Below the pieces are notes generated by a model, which worked only from the letters and a program-made list of their open reading frames with translations, ran no database searches and was not told where the DNA came from. Below are positions 8,586 through 15,936 of a stretch of DNA of 64,000 nt, piece after piece. The position numbers and the translations under genes are program-made. The stretch lies in contig NZ_CP022463.1 in the NCBI RefSeq assembly GCF_002224485.1, forward strand, positions 2,493,990 to 2,557,989, read 5' to 3'. Each line of letters begins with the position of its first letter. Positions within the stretch are counted from its first letter, which is position 1. This DNA is from Sinomonas sp. R1AF57. Lineage in GTDB: Bacteria > Actinomycetota > Actinomycetes > Actinomycetales > Micrococcaceae.

Positions 8586-8602
8586 GAAGAGAGGAAACGA
8601 CA

Positions 8603-9220
8603 ATGGATCTCAGCCTCAAGTCCACTTCAGGGAAGCTCCTGGCCTCGGCCGCCCTCCTGGGAGTCACAGCGAGCATTGCTGGCCTTGGCACGTACGGCGC
8701 TTTCACGTCCACGACCTCCGCGGACACCTCGGTGTCCTCGGGCTCGGTCACCATCGCCCTCGGAGCGGCGGGTGCGGACAACAGACTGAGCGTCGCCGCG
8801 ACCGGAATCGTTCCCGGTGACACGATTCAACGGGCTGTCACGCTCTCCAATGCGGGAGACCAGAACCTGGCCCGGGTGGCTCTGACGACCACCGCGACAA
8901 CCTCGTCGAAGCTCGACACCGACCCGGCGAATGGCCTCCAGATAGCGATCGACAACTGCTCCGCCCCTTGGACTGAGAGCGGCACCGCGCCCGCCTACAC
9001 CTACACCTGTTCCGGGTCCACGACCTCGGTCTTGGCCACTCGTGCCGTCCTCGGCTCGGACGTGGCTCTGGCGAATCTGGCCTCGCTCACGAAGTCCGGA
9101 ACAGATCACCTTCGGGTGACCCTGTCGCTGCCCACGGCAGCGGACAACAGCTTCCAGGGCCTCACCAGCAAGCTGAACCTCCTCTTCACCGGGACTCAGC
9201 GCAGCGGCACCAACCAGTAA
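8603..9220 (+). CDS. TasA/camelysin-like secreted surface protein
   Basis: 205 aa with an N-terminal signal-like segment (LLASAALLGVTASIAGLGTY, about residues 12-31) followed by AFTSTTSADTSVSSGSVTIAL, the hallmark opening of TasA/camelysin (CalY) proteins. DNRLSVAATGIVPGD and the repeated Thr/Ser-rich strands fit a jelly-roll fibre subunit. A SipW-type signal peptidase gene follows after 39 bp, which is the usual partner that processes this family. Likely role: an exported fibre or matrix protein. Ribosome-binding site GAGAGGAAA. The related metalloprotease name (camelysin) should not be taken as evidence of peptidase activity. Confidence 0.8.
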   Translation: MDLSLKSTSGKLLASAALLGVTASIAGLGTYGAFTSTTSADTSVSSGSVTIALGAAGADNRLSVAATGIVPGDTIQRAVTLSNAGDQNLARVALTTTATTSSKLDTDPANGLQIAIDNCSAPWTESGTAPAYTYTCSGSTTSVLATRAVLGSDVALANLASLTKSGTDHLRVTLSLPTAADNSFQGLTSKLNLLFTGTQRSGTNQ

Positions 9221-9259
9221 CGGAAGCAGTTCCAGCCAGAACCCCGGGGAAGGCCACGC

Positions 9260-9841
9260 ATGATTGCCACACACACCGCCGCGACGGTGCTTCGAGCTCT
9301 GGTGCGCCTCGTGCTGGGACTCGTCCTCGCTGTGGCCGCCGCAGCCTTCGTGTTCCTCGCCGTCGGCCCGCGGTTCCTCGGCTACCAGACCTCGACCATG
9401 CTGACAGGATCGATGGCTCCCCTCATCAACCCGGGCGATGTCGTGGTGAGTGTGGAGACGCCGGCCTCTGCGCTGAAAGTCGGCGACATCATCACTTACC
9501 GCATCCCAGTCGAGGACCAACGGGTCGAAACCCACCGGGTCGCGAGCCTCAGCCGCAACGCCACGGGAGCCACCGTCATCACGACCAAGGGCGACGCAAA
9601 CAACGGCAAGGACCCCTGGACGGCAGTCATCACGGACGACACCGTGTACACGACGGCGGCGGTGATCCCGCATCTCGGCGACGCCATCAGGGCCCTCCGC
9701 TCCCCGGTCGTGCGGCCGGTGCTGCTGTACGGTGCGCCGGCCGTGCTGCTGGTGATCGTCCTGGCCTCGATATGGCGCCCGCGCGCCGCCGTCGAGCAGG
9801 AAGACGGACATGCCACTGTGGGTGCGGAAGGGAGGGCATGA
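9260..9841 (+). CDS. sipW: SipW-like signal peptidase I
   Basis: 193-aa membrane protease with TM segments at both ends (about residues 12-35 and 155-175). The catalytic Ser lies in TMLTGSMAP (near residue 51) and a His follows in ETHRVASL (near 91), in place of the Lys of ordinary signal peptidases; this Ser-His arrangement is the ER-type/SipW subgroup. It likely cleaves the signal peptide of the TasA-like protein upstream. Its stop codon overlaps the next start (ATGA), indicating translational coupling to the Hpt-like gene. Confidence 0.85.
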   Translation: MIATHTAATVLRALVRLVLGLVLAVAAAAFVFLAVGPRFLGYQTSTMLTGSMAPLINPGDVVVSVETPASALKVGDIITYRIPVEDQRVETHRVASLSRNATGATVITTKGDANNGKDPWTAVITDDTVYTTAAVIPHLGDAIRALRSPVVRPVLLYGAPAVLLVIVLASIWRPRAAVEQEDGHATVGAEGRA

Positions 9842-10197
9842 CTGGCGTGCTGCCCATCATCGAACTTGGCCGACTCGAGGCGCTGGCCCGCGATCTCGAC
9901 TCCTGGGACGACGTGCTCGACTTCGCTGGGAAGTTCCTCCAACTGCTACCCGCCCGGCTCGGGGCCATCACGGCCGCACTCCAGAAGGATGACCAGGAGG
10001 CAGCGCACATCGCCCTGGTGAGCCTCGCGGCCTCCTCGGGTGCGGTCGGTGCCCTCCAGCTCGAGCACGATGCCCGGCTGGCTGATCAGGAAGTCCGCGC
10101 AGGGCGCATGGGAGAGGCGAGGGGATGGTCTCCGGGACTGCGTGACGACGCGGTGAAGTTGAAAGCGGCGCTTGAGGCGCTCCTCCGTCCCTTCTGA
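9838..10197 (+). CDS. Hpt-like domain protein lacking the phospho-acceptor His
   Basis: 119 aa, starting in the ATGA overlap with sipW. It is an all-helical protein resembling an Hpt phosphotransfer domain: FLQLLPARLGAITAALQKDD and then VSLAASSGAVGALQL, which aligns with the Hpt signature H-x-L-K-G-S-x-x-x-x-G-A. At the position of the phospho-accepting His there is Val (VSLAASSGAVGA); a His four residues earlier (AAHIAL) is out of register. A paralogue at 46409 has Leu at the same place. It may bind a receiver or kinase without relaying phosphate. It is convergent with the response regulator gene, 19 bp apart. Confidence 0.65.
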   Translation: MTGVLPIIELGRLEALARDLDSWDDVLDFAGKFLQLLPARLGAITAALQKDDQEAAHIALVSLAASSGAVGALQLEHDARLADQEVRAGRMGEARGWSPGLRDDAVKLKAALEALLRPF

Positions 10198-10216
10198 GGC
10201 AAGCGGCGTGGCCGGC

Positions 10217-10984
10217 TCAGACGACGGGGGCAACCATGCCGTACCCGACTCCTCGCACGGTGCGGATGAATCGAGGACTCCTGCCACTGTCCCCTAGCTT
10301 CCGCCGCAGATTGCCCACATGGACCTCCACGAGGTGCTCGTCGGAAGCCCATTCGTCGCCCCAGACGGAGCGCAGCAGCATTTCCCGGGTCCAGACTCGG
10401 CGGGGGGAAGCGACCATGAGCGCCAGCAGATCGAACTCGGTGCGTGTCAGGGTCAGCTCGTTCCCATCGAGGAACACGAGCCTGGCCTCGGGATCGACCA
10501 GCAGCGGGCCATGGGCGAGGTGCGGGGATTCTGAATCGAGCGTGCCGCCCCCGACGGGGGCGGTGCGGACGGCGGCGCTTTCTCGCCGCGGACGCCTGAA
10601 CATGGCCTCGACGCGGGCTTGGACCGTCCTCGGGCTGAACGGCTTGCTGATGTAGTCGTCAGCGCCGATCTGGAGACCAGTCAGCTCGTCGATCTCGTCC
10701 GCTCGCCCGGTGATCATGATGACGTAGGCGTCCGAGAACTGCCTGAGGCGGCGGCACACCTCTGTACCCTCGAGGTCGGGCAGGTTCAGGTCGAGGGTGA
10801 TGAGGTCGGGAGAATGCTTGCGGACATGCTCCAGGCCGCCGGCTCCGGTGGCGGCTTCGGCCACGACGAAGCCGTGCCGCTGCAGGGTCCTGACCAGGAG
10901 GGTGCGCATGTCGGCGTCGTCTTCGACGACGACGGCCCGGCGTTCTGGCACGTTCTCCCGCAATGGCTGCATGTTCTCCCCCAT
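10217..10984 (-). CDS. OmpR-family response regulator, TasA-like cluster
   Basis: DNA-binding response regulator, 255 aa from ATG 10984. Receiver domain: acidic pocket VVEDDAD, phospho-acceptor Asp65 in LITLDLNLPD and Lys in YISKPFSP. The C-terminal winged helix shows RTEFDLLALM and VHVGNLRRKLGD, ending in RTVRGVGYGM. Alternative starts are GTG 11020 and ATG 10972, the latter with GGGGGAG four bases before it. The likely partner is the histidine kinase at 11590-13287; the TTGA-N7-TTGA repeats at 8460 and 11049 are candidate binding sites. Confidence 0.9.
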   Translation of the reverse strand: MGENMQPLRENVPERRAVVVEDDADMRTLLVRTLQRHGFVVAEAATGAGGLEHVRKHSPDLITLDLNLPDLEGTEVCRRLRQFSDAYVIMITGRADEIDELTGLQIGADDYISKPFSPRTVQARVEAMFRRPRRESAAVRTAPVGGGTLDSESPHLAHGPLLVDPEARLVFLDGNELTLTRTEFDLLALMVASPRRVWTREMLLRSVWGDEWASDEHLVEVHVGNLRRKLGDSGRSPRFIRTVRGVGYGMVAPVV

Positions 10985-11048
10985 AGGCTGCAGTCTTCCA
11001 GAGCGACGGCGCCGATTCACGTCGGCGCGGGTGAGTTCTGCGCCGCAG

Positions 11049-11063
11049 TTGAGCCAACCTTGA
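11049..11063. promoter_or_regulatory. Direct repeat TTGA-N7-TTGA between regulator and secreted-protein gene
   Basis: TTGAGCCAACCTTGA has half-sites 11 bp apart and matches the repeat at 8460-8474 beyond the half-sites (CAA-Y-C in the spacer). It lies in the divergent region between the response regulator and the secreted protein at 11147, fitting auto- and target regulation. A further TTGA lies at 11083. Confidence 0.5.
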
Positions 11064-11146
11064 GCATTCGCGCGGGGCGGGCTTGATCGCCGGGTAGAAG
11101 CATTTGACTGCGGGTTCGATCATGCAGAGTTGGAAGGAGGATCAGG

Positions 11147-11602
11147 ATGACGAAGGCACCGTACACGCGCCGTGTCGGGGAGAGCCGTGCCCTCGTCCGG
11201 CGTCTCGTGCCACTTGTCGTTGCGCCAGCCGCCGCCGTGCTTCTCTCCCTGGCTCCTGCAGCCGCCCAGGCGGCGTTCACTGCAGGTTCCGCCGCGCCGC
11301 TCGCTGCCTCGACATATTCGATCCCCGCGCCTGCCTCCCTCGCTGCGAAGGTCGTCTGCAGCGCTTCCGCCAGAGAGGTCAAGGCGACGGTCAGCAGCTA
11401 CGCGACCGTTCTCCGTGCCACCTCATACACGCTGACCCTCACGGCGTCAGACGGCACCGCCAGCTCGACCACCACCACCCAGCAAACGGCGGTTCTGACC
11501 CAGACCTTTGTCCCCGGCGGCAGCAGGGCCTACACGGTGAGCGTACAAGCCAGAGTCGGGTCCTGGATCGGCTCGCCTCTGACCCAGTCCTACGCATGCT
11601 GA
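11147..11602 (+). CDS. Small secreted protein of unknown function
   Basis: 151 aa with a clear Sec signal (RRLVPLVVAPAAAVLLSLAP, cleavage probably after AQA near residue 41) and a strong GGAAGGAGG ribosome-binding site. The mature part is Thr/Ser-rich with alternating strands (SYTLTLTASDGTAS; RAYTVSVQARVGSW), like one fibronectin/Ig-type beta-sandwich, with two Cys (VVCSAS; final Cys) that could form a disulphide. It is encoded inside the TasA/SipW/two-component cluster beside a shared operator candidate, so it may be a minor component or target of that system. The 3' end overlaps the convergent kinase gene by 13 bp. No family recognised. Confidence 0.7.
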   Translation: MTKAPYTRRVGESRALVRRLVPLVVAPAAAVLLSLAPAAAQAAFTAGSAAPLAASTYSIPAPASLAAKVVCSASAREVKATVSSYATVLRATSYTLTLTASDGTASSTTTTQQTAVLTQTFVPGGSRAYTVSVQARVGSWIGSPLTQSYAC

Positions 11603-13287
11603 CCGTGCTCTGCAGCCGGGCGCCGAGGCGGGTTGGATCCTGGGCCTTCGCTCCTGAGCGGGAGTCGGACGGTGAACGTGCTTCCCACACCGACGCGGCT
11701 CGTGCACTCGATGGTGCCGCCGTGCTGCTCGACAACCTCCTTCGCGAGCGCGAGCCCTAGCCCCGTCCCGGGCACCTCGGAGTCGAGGGCCGCGCTGCTA
11801 CGGCCGAAACGTGTGAAGACGTGCTCCATCTCGTCGGCAGCGATGCCTATTCCGGCGTCCTCAACCCGGCACACTGCCCACGGCCCTTCCCTCAAAGCGG
11901 TCAGGCGTACTGCCGTGCCCGAAGCCGAATACTTCAGAGCATTGGAGACCAGATTGTCCAGCACCCGCACCAGGCCGGTCCGGTCCGCCAGCACAGGGAG
12001 CACCGCGGAGGCCGTGGCTGTGAGCGATATTCCCTTCCGGCTGGCTTCCGCCCGCGAGGAATCGGAGGCTGCGCGGACCAGCTCCGCCAAGTCGACGGGC
12101 AGGCGGATCGCCGAGGCGTCCTCACCGGTCACTGAGGCTGCAAGGATGTCTTCGACCATCTGGTTGACGTGGTTGGCGTTGCGCACGATCACCTCGAGGT
12201 CGGACCGGGAGGAATCGCTCAGCCCTGAGTCCTCCAGGACCATCTCGGCGTAGCCGAGGATGTTCCCCAAGGGGGTCCGGAATTCGTGCGACATGGTGGA
12301 GAGGAAGCGGTCTCTCGCGCGAACGGCCGAGACTACATCAGTGACATCCGACGTGGCGACCACTGTCCCGCCGAGCCGACCGGCGTGATTGTGGAAGCTC
12401 CGAGCGCTGATTGAGACGACCCGGGCCCCAGGACCCTTCCCCAGCCTGTACAGCTCGCTCTCGACATGAGTGCCGCTCAGCACTCGTTCAAGCCCCCGCT
12501 CCTCCCACCGCACCGTCCCGTCAGGCCCTTCCCGGTAGGCCAGCATGCCGGGCTCTGCATCGAGGGGAGCCCCCTCAGCCGGCGTGGCAGCGGAGTACAC
12601 CTCTGCATGCCTCTCGTTTGCCAACATCCCCTTGCCCTCGCCGTCGAGGACCAGGATTCCGACGTCGGCGGTCTCCAGCACGGTATCCAGTAGCTGCTCA
12701 CGGGTCTCGGTCCTCTCGAGCAGTTCCTGCACCCGCGCCTGCTGCGCCATCGCACTGAGGGTCATCACGGAGGTACCCACCCCGATCGCGAGGAGGATGA
12801 ACGGCCCAACTACGCGCGCAACCAGCGAGTGCGGGGTCGCCGCGCCAGAGAGGAGGACTGGAGCCCATATCGTGAGCAAGGCCGCGGCCCCGGCGAGGGG
12901 GACGAAGATCCTCGGCCGAAAGCCGGAGCCTGCGATCCACATGACCGGGAAGACGCCTAGGAGTCCAAGACCCGAGAGAGTATCCGAGGCAGAGGAAGCG
13001 ACAAACCCGATAGGGACGAAGTCCAGGAACGGGATGACGAGGAACAGCCCGTACGGAAGCTTGGCCCACGGCAAGGCAACGCAGGCCGCGAACAGGGCCA
13101 ACGCCATACCTTGGCCAGCCACGAAGCGAGGGTCCCCAAGCTCCTCCGGACCCGCGACCGCCGCGACGAGGCAGACCAGCAGCATCGTCAGGTTCAATGG
13201 AATCTGGCTCAGGATGACACGGCCCCTCATGCCCAGCTCGTGGAACCGCGCCCGGCCCAGAAGCAGCACGTCCAGTGCATTCCCCAC
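11590..13287 (-). CDS. PAS-containing membrane histidine kinase, TasA-like cluster
   Basis: The GTG at 13287 was chosen over upstream frames because GGGGAGGG lies 7 bases before it and it matches the start of the paralogue at 47794. The 565-aa protein has several N-terminal TM helices (about residues 25-190), a PAS domain (LLDTVLETADVGILVLDGEG), an H-box STMSHEFRTPLGN, then N, G1 and G2 boxes (DNLVSNALKYS; VEDAGIGIAADE; GTGLGLALAKEV). The TM region shares SQ(I/L)PL, ...LPW..., D-F-V and FPV(M/I)WIA with the second kinase. Likely sensor for the response regulator at 10217. Confidence 0.9.
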   Translation of the reverse strand: MGNALDVLLLGRARFHELGMRGRVILSQIPLNLTMLLVCLVAAVAGPEELGDPRFVAGQGMALALFAACVALPWAKLPYGLFLVIPFLDFVPIGFVASSASDTLSGLGLLGVFPVMWIAGSGFRPRIFVPLAGAAALLTIWAPVLLSGAATPHSLVARVVGPFILLAIGVGTSVMTLSAMAQQARVQELLERTETREQLLDTVLETADVGILVLDGEGKGMLANERHAEVYSAATPAEGAPLDAEPGMLAYREGPDGTVRWEERGLERVLSGTHVESELYRLGKGPGARVVSISARSFHNHAGRLGGTVVATSDVTDVVSAVRARDRFLSTMSHEFRTPLGNILGYAEMVLEDSGLSDSSRSDLEVIVRNANHVNQMVEDILAASVTGEDASAIRLPVDLAELVRAASDSSRAEASRKGISLTATASAVLPVLADRTGLVRVLDNLVSNALKYSASGTAVRLTALREGPWAVCRVEDAGIGIAADEMEHVFTRFGRSSAALDSEVPGTGLGLALAKEVVEQHGGTIECTSRVGVGSTFTVRLPLRSEGPGSNPPRRPAAEHGQHA

Positions 13288-13472
13288 TCGTTGCCCTCCC
13301 CAGTGCAGGCTTATCTCAGACCCATTGTGTCGCTTCCGGAGGACGAGTCCCGTCACGTCCCGCCGCGAGGTCGTCGATGGGACTTCGGGCACCTCGGCCG
13401 CACCGCAGCGGCGCGGAAGGATTTAACCGCTCGTTCATTCTGGTCCGGCGGCGGCAGGTCTACTGTGGGCGC

Positions 13473-13862
13473 ATGCTGAGTGGATTCAAAGAGTTCATCA
13501 TGAAGGGCAACGTCCTCGACCTTGCCGTCGCCGTCATCATGGGCGCCGCGTTCGGCGCCGTGGTGGACGCTCTGGTCAAGAACGTCCTGATGCCCGCCAT
13601 CTCCGTTCTCGTCGGCCAGCCCAACTTCGACAACTTCCTCGCGGTCGGGCCGATCAAGTTCGGCGTGCTCCTGACCGCGATCGTGAATTTCCTCCTGATC
13701 GCGGCCTCGATCTACTTCGTCATCATCGTCCCGATGAACCACATGATCGCGCGCCGCAACCGCAAGCTCGGCATCAAGGACGAGGAGGCTGGCGAGAAGG
13801 TCGACCCGCAGATCGCCCTCCTCACCGAGATCCGCGACTCGCTCAAGACCCGCCAGAACTAG
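13473..13862 (+). CDS. mscL: Large-conductance mechanosensitive channel MscL
   Basis: Emergency osmotic release channel in the inner membrane. 129 aa from ATG 13473, with N-terminal amphipathic MLSGFKEFIMKGNVLDLAVA, pore helix AVIMGAAFGAVVDALVKN, a periplasmic loop and a second TM helix (LLTAIVNFLLIAASIYFVII), then a charged C-terminal helix (IALLTEIRDSL). Length and order are typical of the pentameric family. It is followed by a good terminator hairpin. Confidence 0.96.
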   Translation: MLSGFKEFIMKGNVLDLAVAVIMGAAFGAVVDALVKNVLMPAISVLVGQPNFDNFLAVGPIKFGVLLTAIVNFLLIAASIYFVIIVPMNHMIARRNRKLGIKDEEAGEKVDPQIALLTEIRDSLKTRQN

Positions 13863-13878
13863 CGCTGGCAGGCTGGAC

Positions 13879-13905
13879 GCCGGCACCCGCGCCCCGGGTG
13901 CCGGC
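13879..13905 (+). terminator. Terminator after mscL
   Basis: Perfect 11-bp stem GCCGGCACCCG / CGGGTGCCGGC with a 5-nt loop, 16 bp beyond the mscL stop codon. Confidence 0.65.
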
Positions 13906-13946
13906 ATTCAGCGCGCGTTGAGGGTCCGCCTGTAGGCTCGACGCCC

Positions 13947-14687
13947 ATGATTGCGTCACTGACCGCCGGAGTAGCCCTTGCAGCCTCGGTCACAGGTGCG
14001 AGTCTCCCCTCCGCGGTCGCCGCGGACGGCCCCGCCTGCGGAACCAAGCTGCTGCCGGTGACCCTCTGCGCCGACCACGTCAGCCCGCTCGTCTCGTCGT
14101 CGCCGGCCCCCTCGCCGTCGCCCTCAAGCACGACGGCGACGTCCCCGGCACCGCAGCCCACCTCGCCGTCCGCTCCCGCTCCCCAGCCCGCTCCCCAGCC
14201 CGCGCCCGCTCAGCCTGCGCCCGCGCCAGCCGCCAGCGCCGGCACGGCCTCCCCGGGCACGGCCGCCGGCTCCCAGAGTCCTGCCAGCCCGGCCTCGGGC
14301 GGTCAGGCTCCGGTTGGACAAGCAGCGGTCGGACGAGCGCCGGCGGCACAGCCCCAAGGCCCCGCCGCGCCTGCCTCGCACCCGGCGCCGGCCGACGAGG
14401 CCCCGGACGGGACCACTCCCCTGTTCCCCGCCTCGACGGACGCCGCGGCGGTCGTCCTCCCCACGCTGTCCGCCTCGATGTCACCCGCGGGCGCCGCCTC
14501 CGGCCCGCCTGAGGACGCGTCCCGTGCCGAAGCCGCGGACGACTCCCCCTCCGACGCCTCCTCGCCATCGCACCTCATCAGCCCGACCCCGGTCCTCCTG
14601 GCGGTCGGCTTCCTCCTGACCTCGATCTCGGGCGTGGGCCTGTACCGCCGTCGCGCCAACGGCCCCCTCGCCCTCCGCGACCGCTAG
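13947..14687 (+). CDS. Secreted Ala/Pro-rich cell-surface protein with C-terminal anchor
   Basis: 246 aa: a signal sequence (about residues 1-25, ending SAVAADG), a short Cys-containing head (ACGTKLLPVTLC), a long Pro/Ala/Ser linker with PAPQ-type repeats (about 50-130) and a C-terminal TM helix (PVLLAVGFLLTSISGVGLY) followed by RRRANGP. This layout is that of a surface stalk protein; there is no LPXTG, so the C-terminal helix probably stays as a membrane anchor. Function unknown; it could be a spacer or adhesin-like protein. Confidence 0.65.
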   Translation: MIASLTAGVALAASVTGASLPSAVAADGPACGTKLLPVTLCADHVSPLVSSSPAPSPSPSSTTATSPAPQPTSPSAPAPQPAPQPAPAQPAPAPAASAGTASPGTAAGSQSPASPASGGQAPVGQAAVGRAPAAQPQGPAAPASHPAPADEAPDGTTPLFPASTDAAAVVLPTLSASMSPAGAASGPPEDASRAEAADDSPSDASSPSHLISPTPVLLAVGFLLTSISGVGLYRRRANGPLALRDR

Positions 14688-14697
14688 GACGCGGCCC

Positions 14698-15168
14698 TCA
14701 CCCGGAGAGCCCCGCCTCGGCAAGGCGTTCGGCCCCGTCTCGGAAGGCGCCGCGGAGGTCGCTCTCGCCGAGCCGGGACGCCGCCGAGGCGAAGACGATC
14801 GCCCCGACGATCCGCGCCTCCTGGATCCGCCACGGTTCCGGGAACGGCCCCTCGTCCGGCCGCGGTCCGGGCCACGGCCACGGCCAGCGGCGCGGCCACG
14901 GGGTGCCGCACCAGTCCTCGACGAGCTCGCTCACCCAGCCCGCGGGATTCTCGCCGCGCAGCTGCGCCTCGATGGCGAGGTGCACCACCCGGTTCGCCAT
15001 GCTGACGGCGCCGACGGCGATGTCGTGCGGATCCTTTGGCGGCAGGGGCTGCGGGTTGAGCGCCACCGACTCGACCCTGCGCCCGTTCACGGGGCCGTGC
15101 GGGATGATCGCATCCCAGATCTCGGGACGGAGCCGGCTGATCGCAGCCAGGAGCGGAAAGTGGGCCAT
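14698..15168 (-). CDS. Hypothetical protein with Trp/Pro-rich segment
   Basis: 156 aa. ATG 15168 is preceded by GGGAGGAC, which decides the start over the longer open frame. The sequence begins MAHFPLLAAISRLRPEIWDA, contains VALNPQPLPPKDP and a striking PWPRRWPWPWPGPRP stretch near residue 105, and ends in a helical segment. No TM helix or signal. No recognised family and no catalytic pattern. It is convergent with the preceding gene, 10 bp apart. Confidence 0.55.
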   Translation of the reverse strand: MAHFPLLAAISRLRPEIWDAIIPHGPVNGRRVESVALNPQPLPPKDPHDIAVGAVSMANRVVHLAIEAQLRGENPAGWVSELVEDWCGTPWPRRWPWPWPGPRPDEGPFPEPWRIQEARIVGAIVFASAASRLGESDLRGAFRDGAERLAEAGLSG

Positions 15169-15361
15169 GCTGTCCTCCCGGACGGAAGCAGAGTGCGAAT
15201 CCCCAGCCGGAGCCCTAATCTCCTGCCGCAAGTATGCTCGCCACCCACCCGCCGCGGAATAGCGCACGACGCCGCGCCTCACCGAGTGTTGACCGGCTCG
15301 CCTCGGCGCGGCACTCTGGCGGCAGATCAACGTGCGGGGGATCTCCACGAGGAGGCGAACC

Positions 15362-15811
15362 ATGATTCCGTGGACGCGGATCACGCTCGGCGTCCTGACC
15401 GCCCTCGGCGGCGTCACCGCGCTGGCCGGCGGCGCGACGCTGGTGTGGGGGTCCCTGTCCGTGAGCAGGGTCGACTGGGCCACGCCGCCCGAGACGATGC
15501 TGGTGGGCAGCCCGTTCTCGTCCTACCTGGTCCCGGGCCTGCTGCTCGCACTGGTGATCGGCGGCACGCAGATCACTGCGGCGGCGATGCTGCTGCGGAG
15601 GGCGCGGGGCGCTGCCCTGGCGACGGCGGTGGCGGGCTACGGGCTACTGATCTGGATCTTCGTGCAGATGATCGTCATCCCCTTCAGCCCGCTGCAGGCC
15701 ATCTACTTCGCCTGGGGCGCGGCGGAGGTGGGGCTCCTGCTCGTGGCGCTCGGGCTGTTCCGGCGCCCCGCCGTCGATGCCACGGAACGGTGGACCACGG
15801 CGGCCCGCTGA
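15362..15811 (+). CDS. Small integral membrane protein, four TM helices
   Basis: 149 aa; the ribosome-binding site GAGGAGGCG precedes ATG 15362. Four hydrophobic segments are visible (LGVLTALGGVTALAGGATLV; YLVPGLLLALVIGGTQITAA; ALATAVAGYGLLIWIFVQMI; FAWGAAEVGLLLVALGLF). It is typical of short DoxX-like or uncharacterised actinobacterial membrane proteins; no active-site residues stand out. Function unknown. Confidence 0.65.
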   Translation: MIPWTRITLGVLTALGGVTALAGGATLVWGSLSVSRVDWATPPETMLVGSPFSSYLVPGLLLALVIGGTQITAAAMLLRRARGAALATAVAGYGLLIWIFVQMIVIPFSPLQAIYFAWGAAEVGLLLVALGLFRRPAVDATERWTTAAR

Positions 15812-15936
15812 CCGCTGGGGGAAGGCATGGGCCGTCTGCGCGGTGACGCGTGAGACCGCATCTGACCCGTCACCGCACAACCGGAACCCTCCGCCGCCGG
15901 GGGACCCTCCGCGAGCCACCGCTTAAGGCGCCCGAC

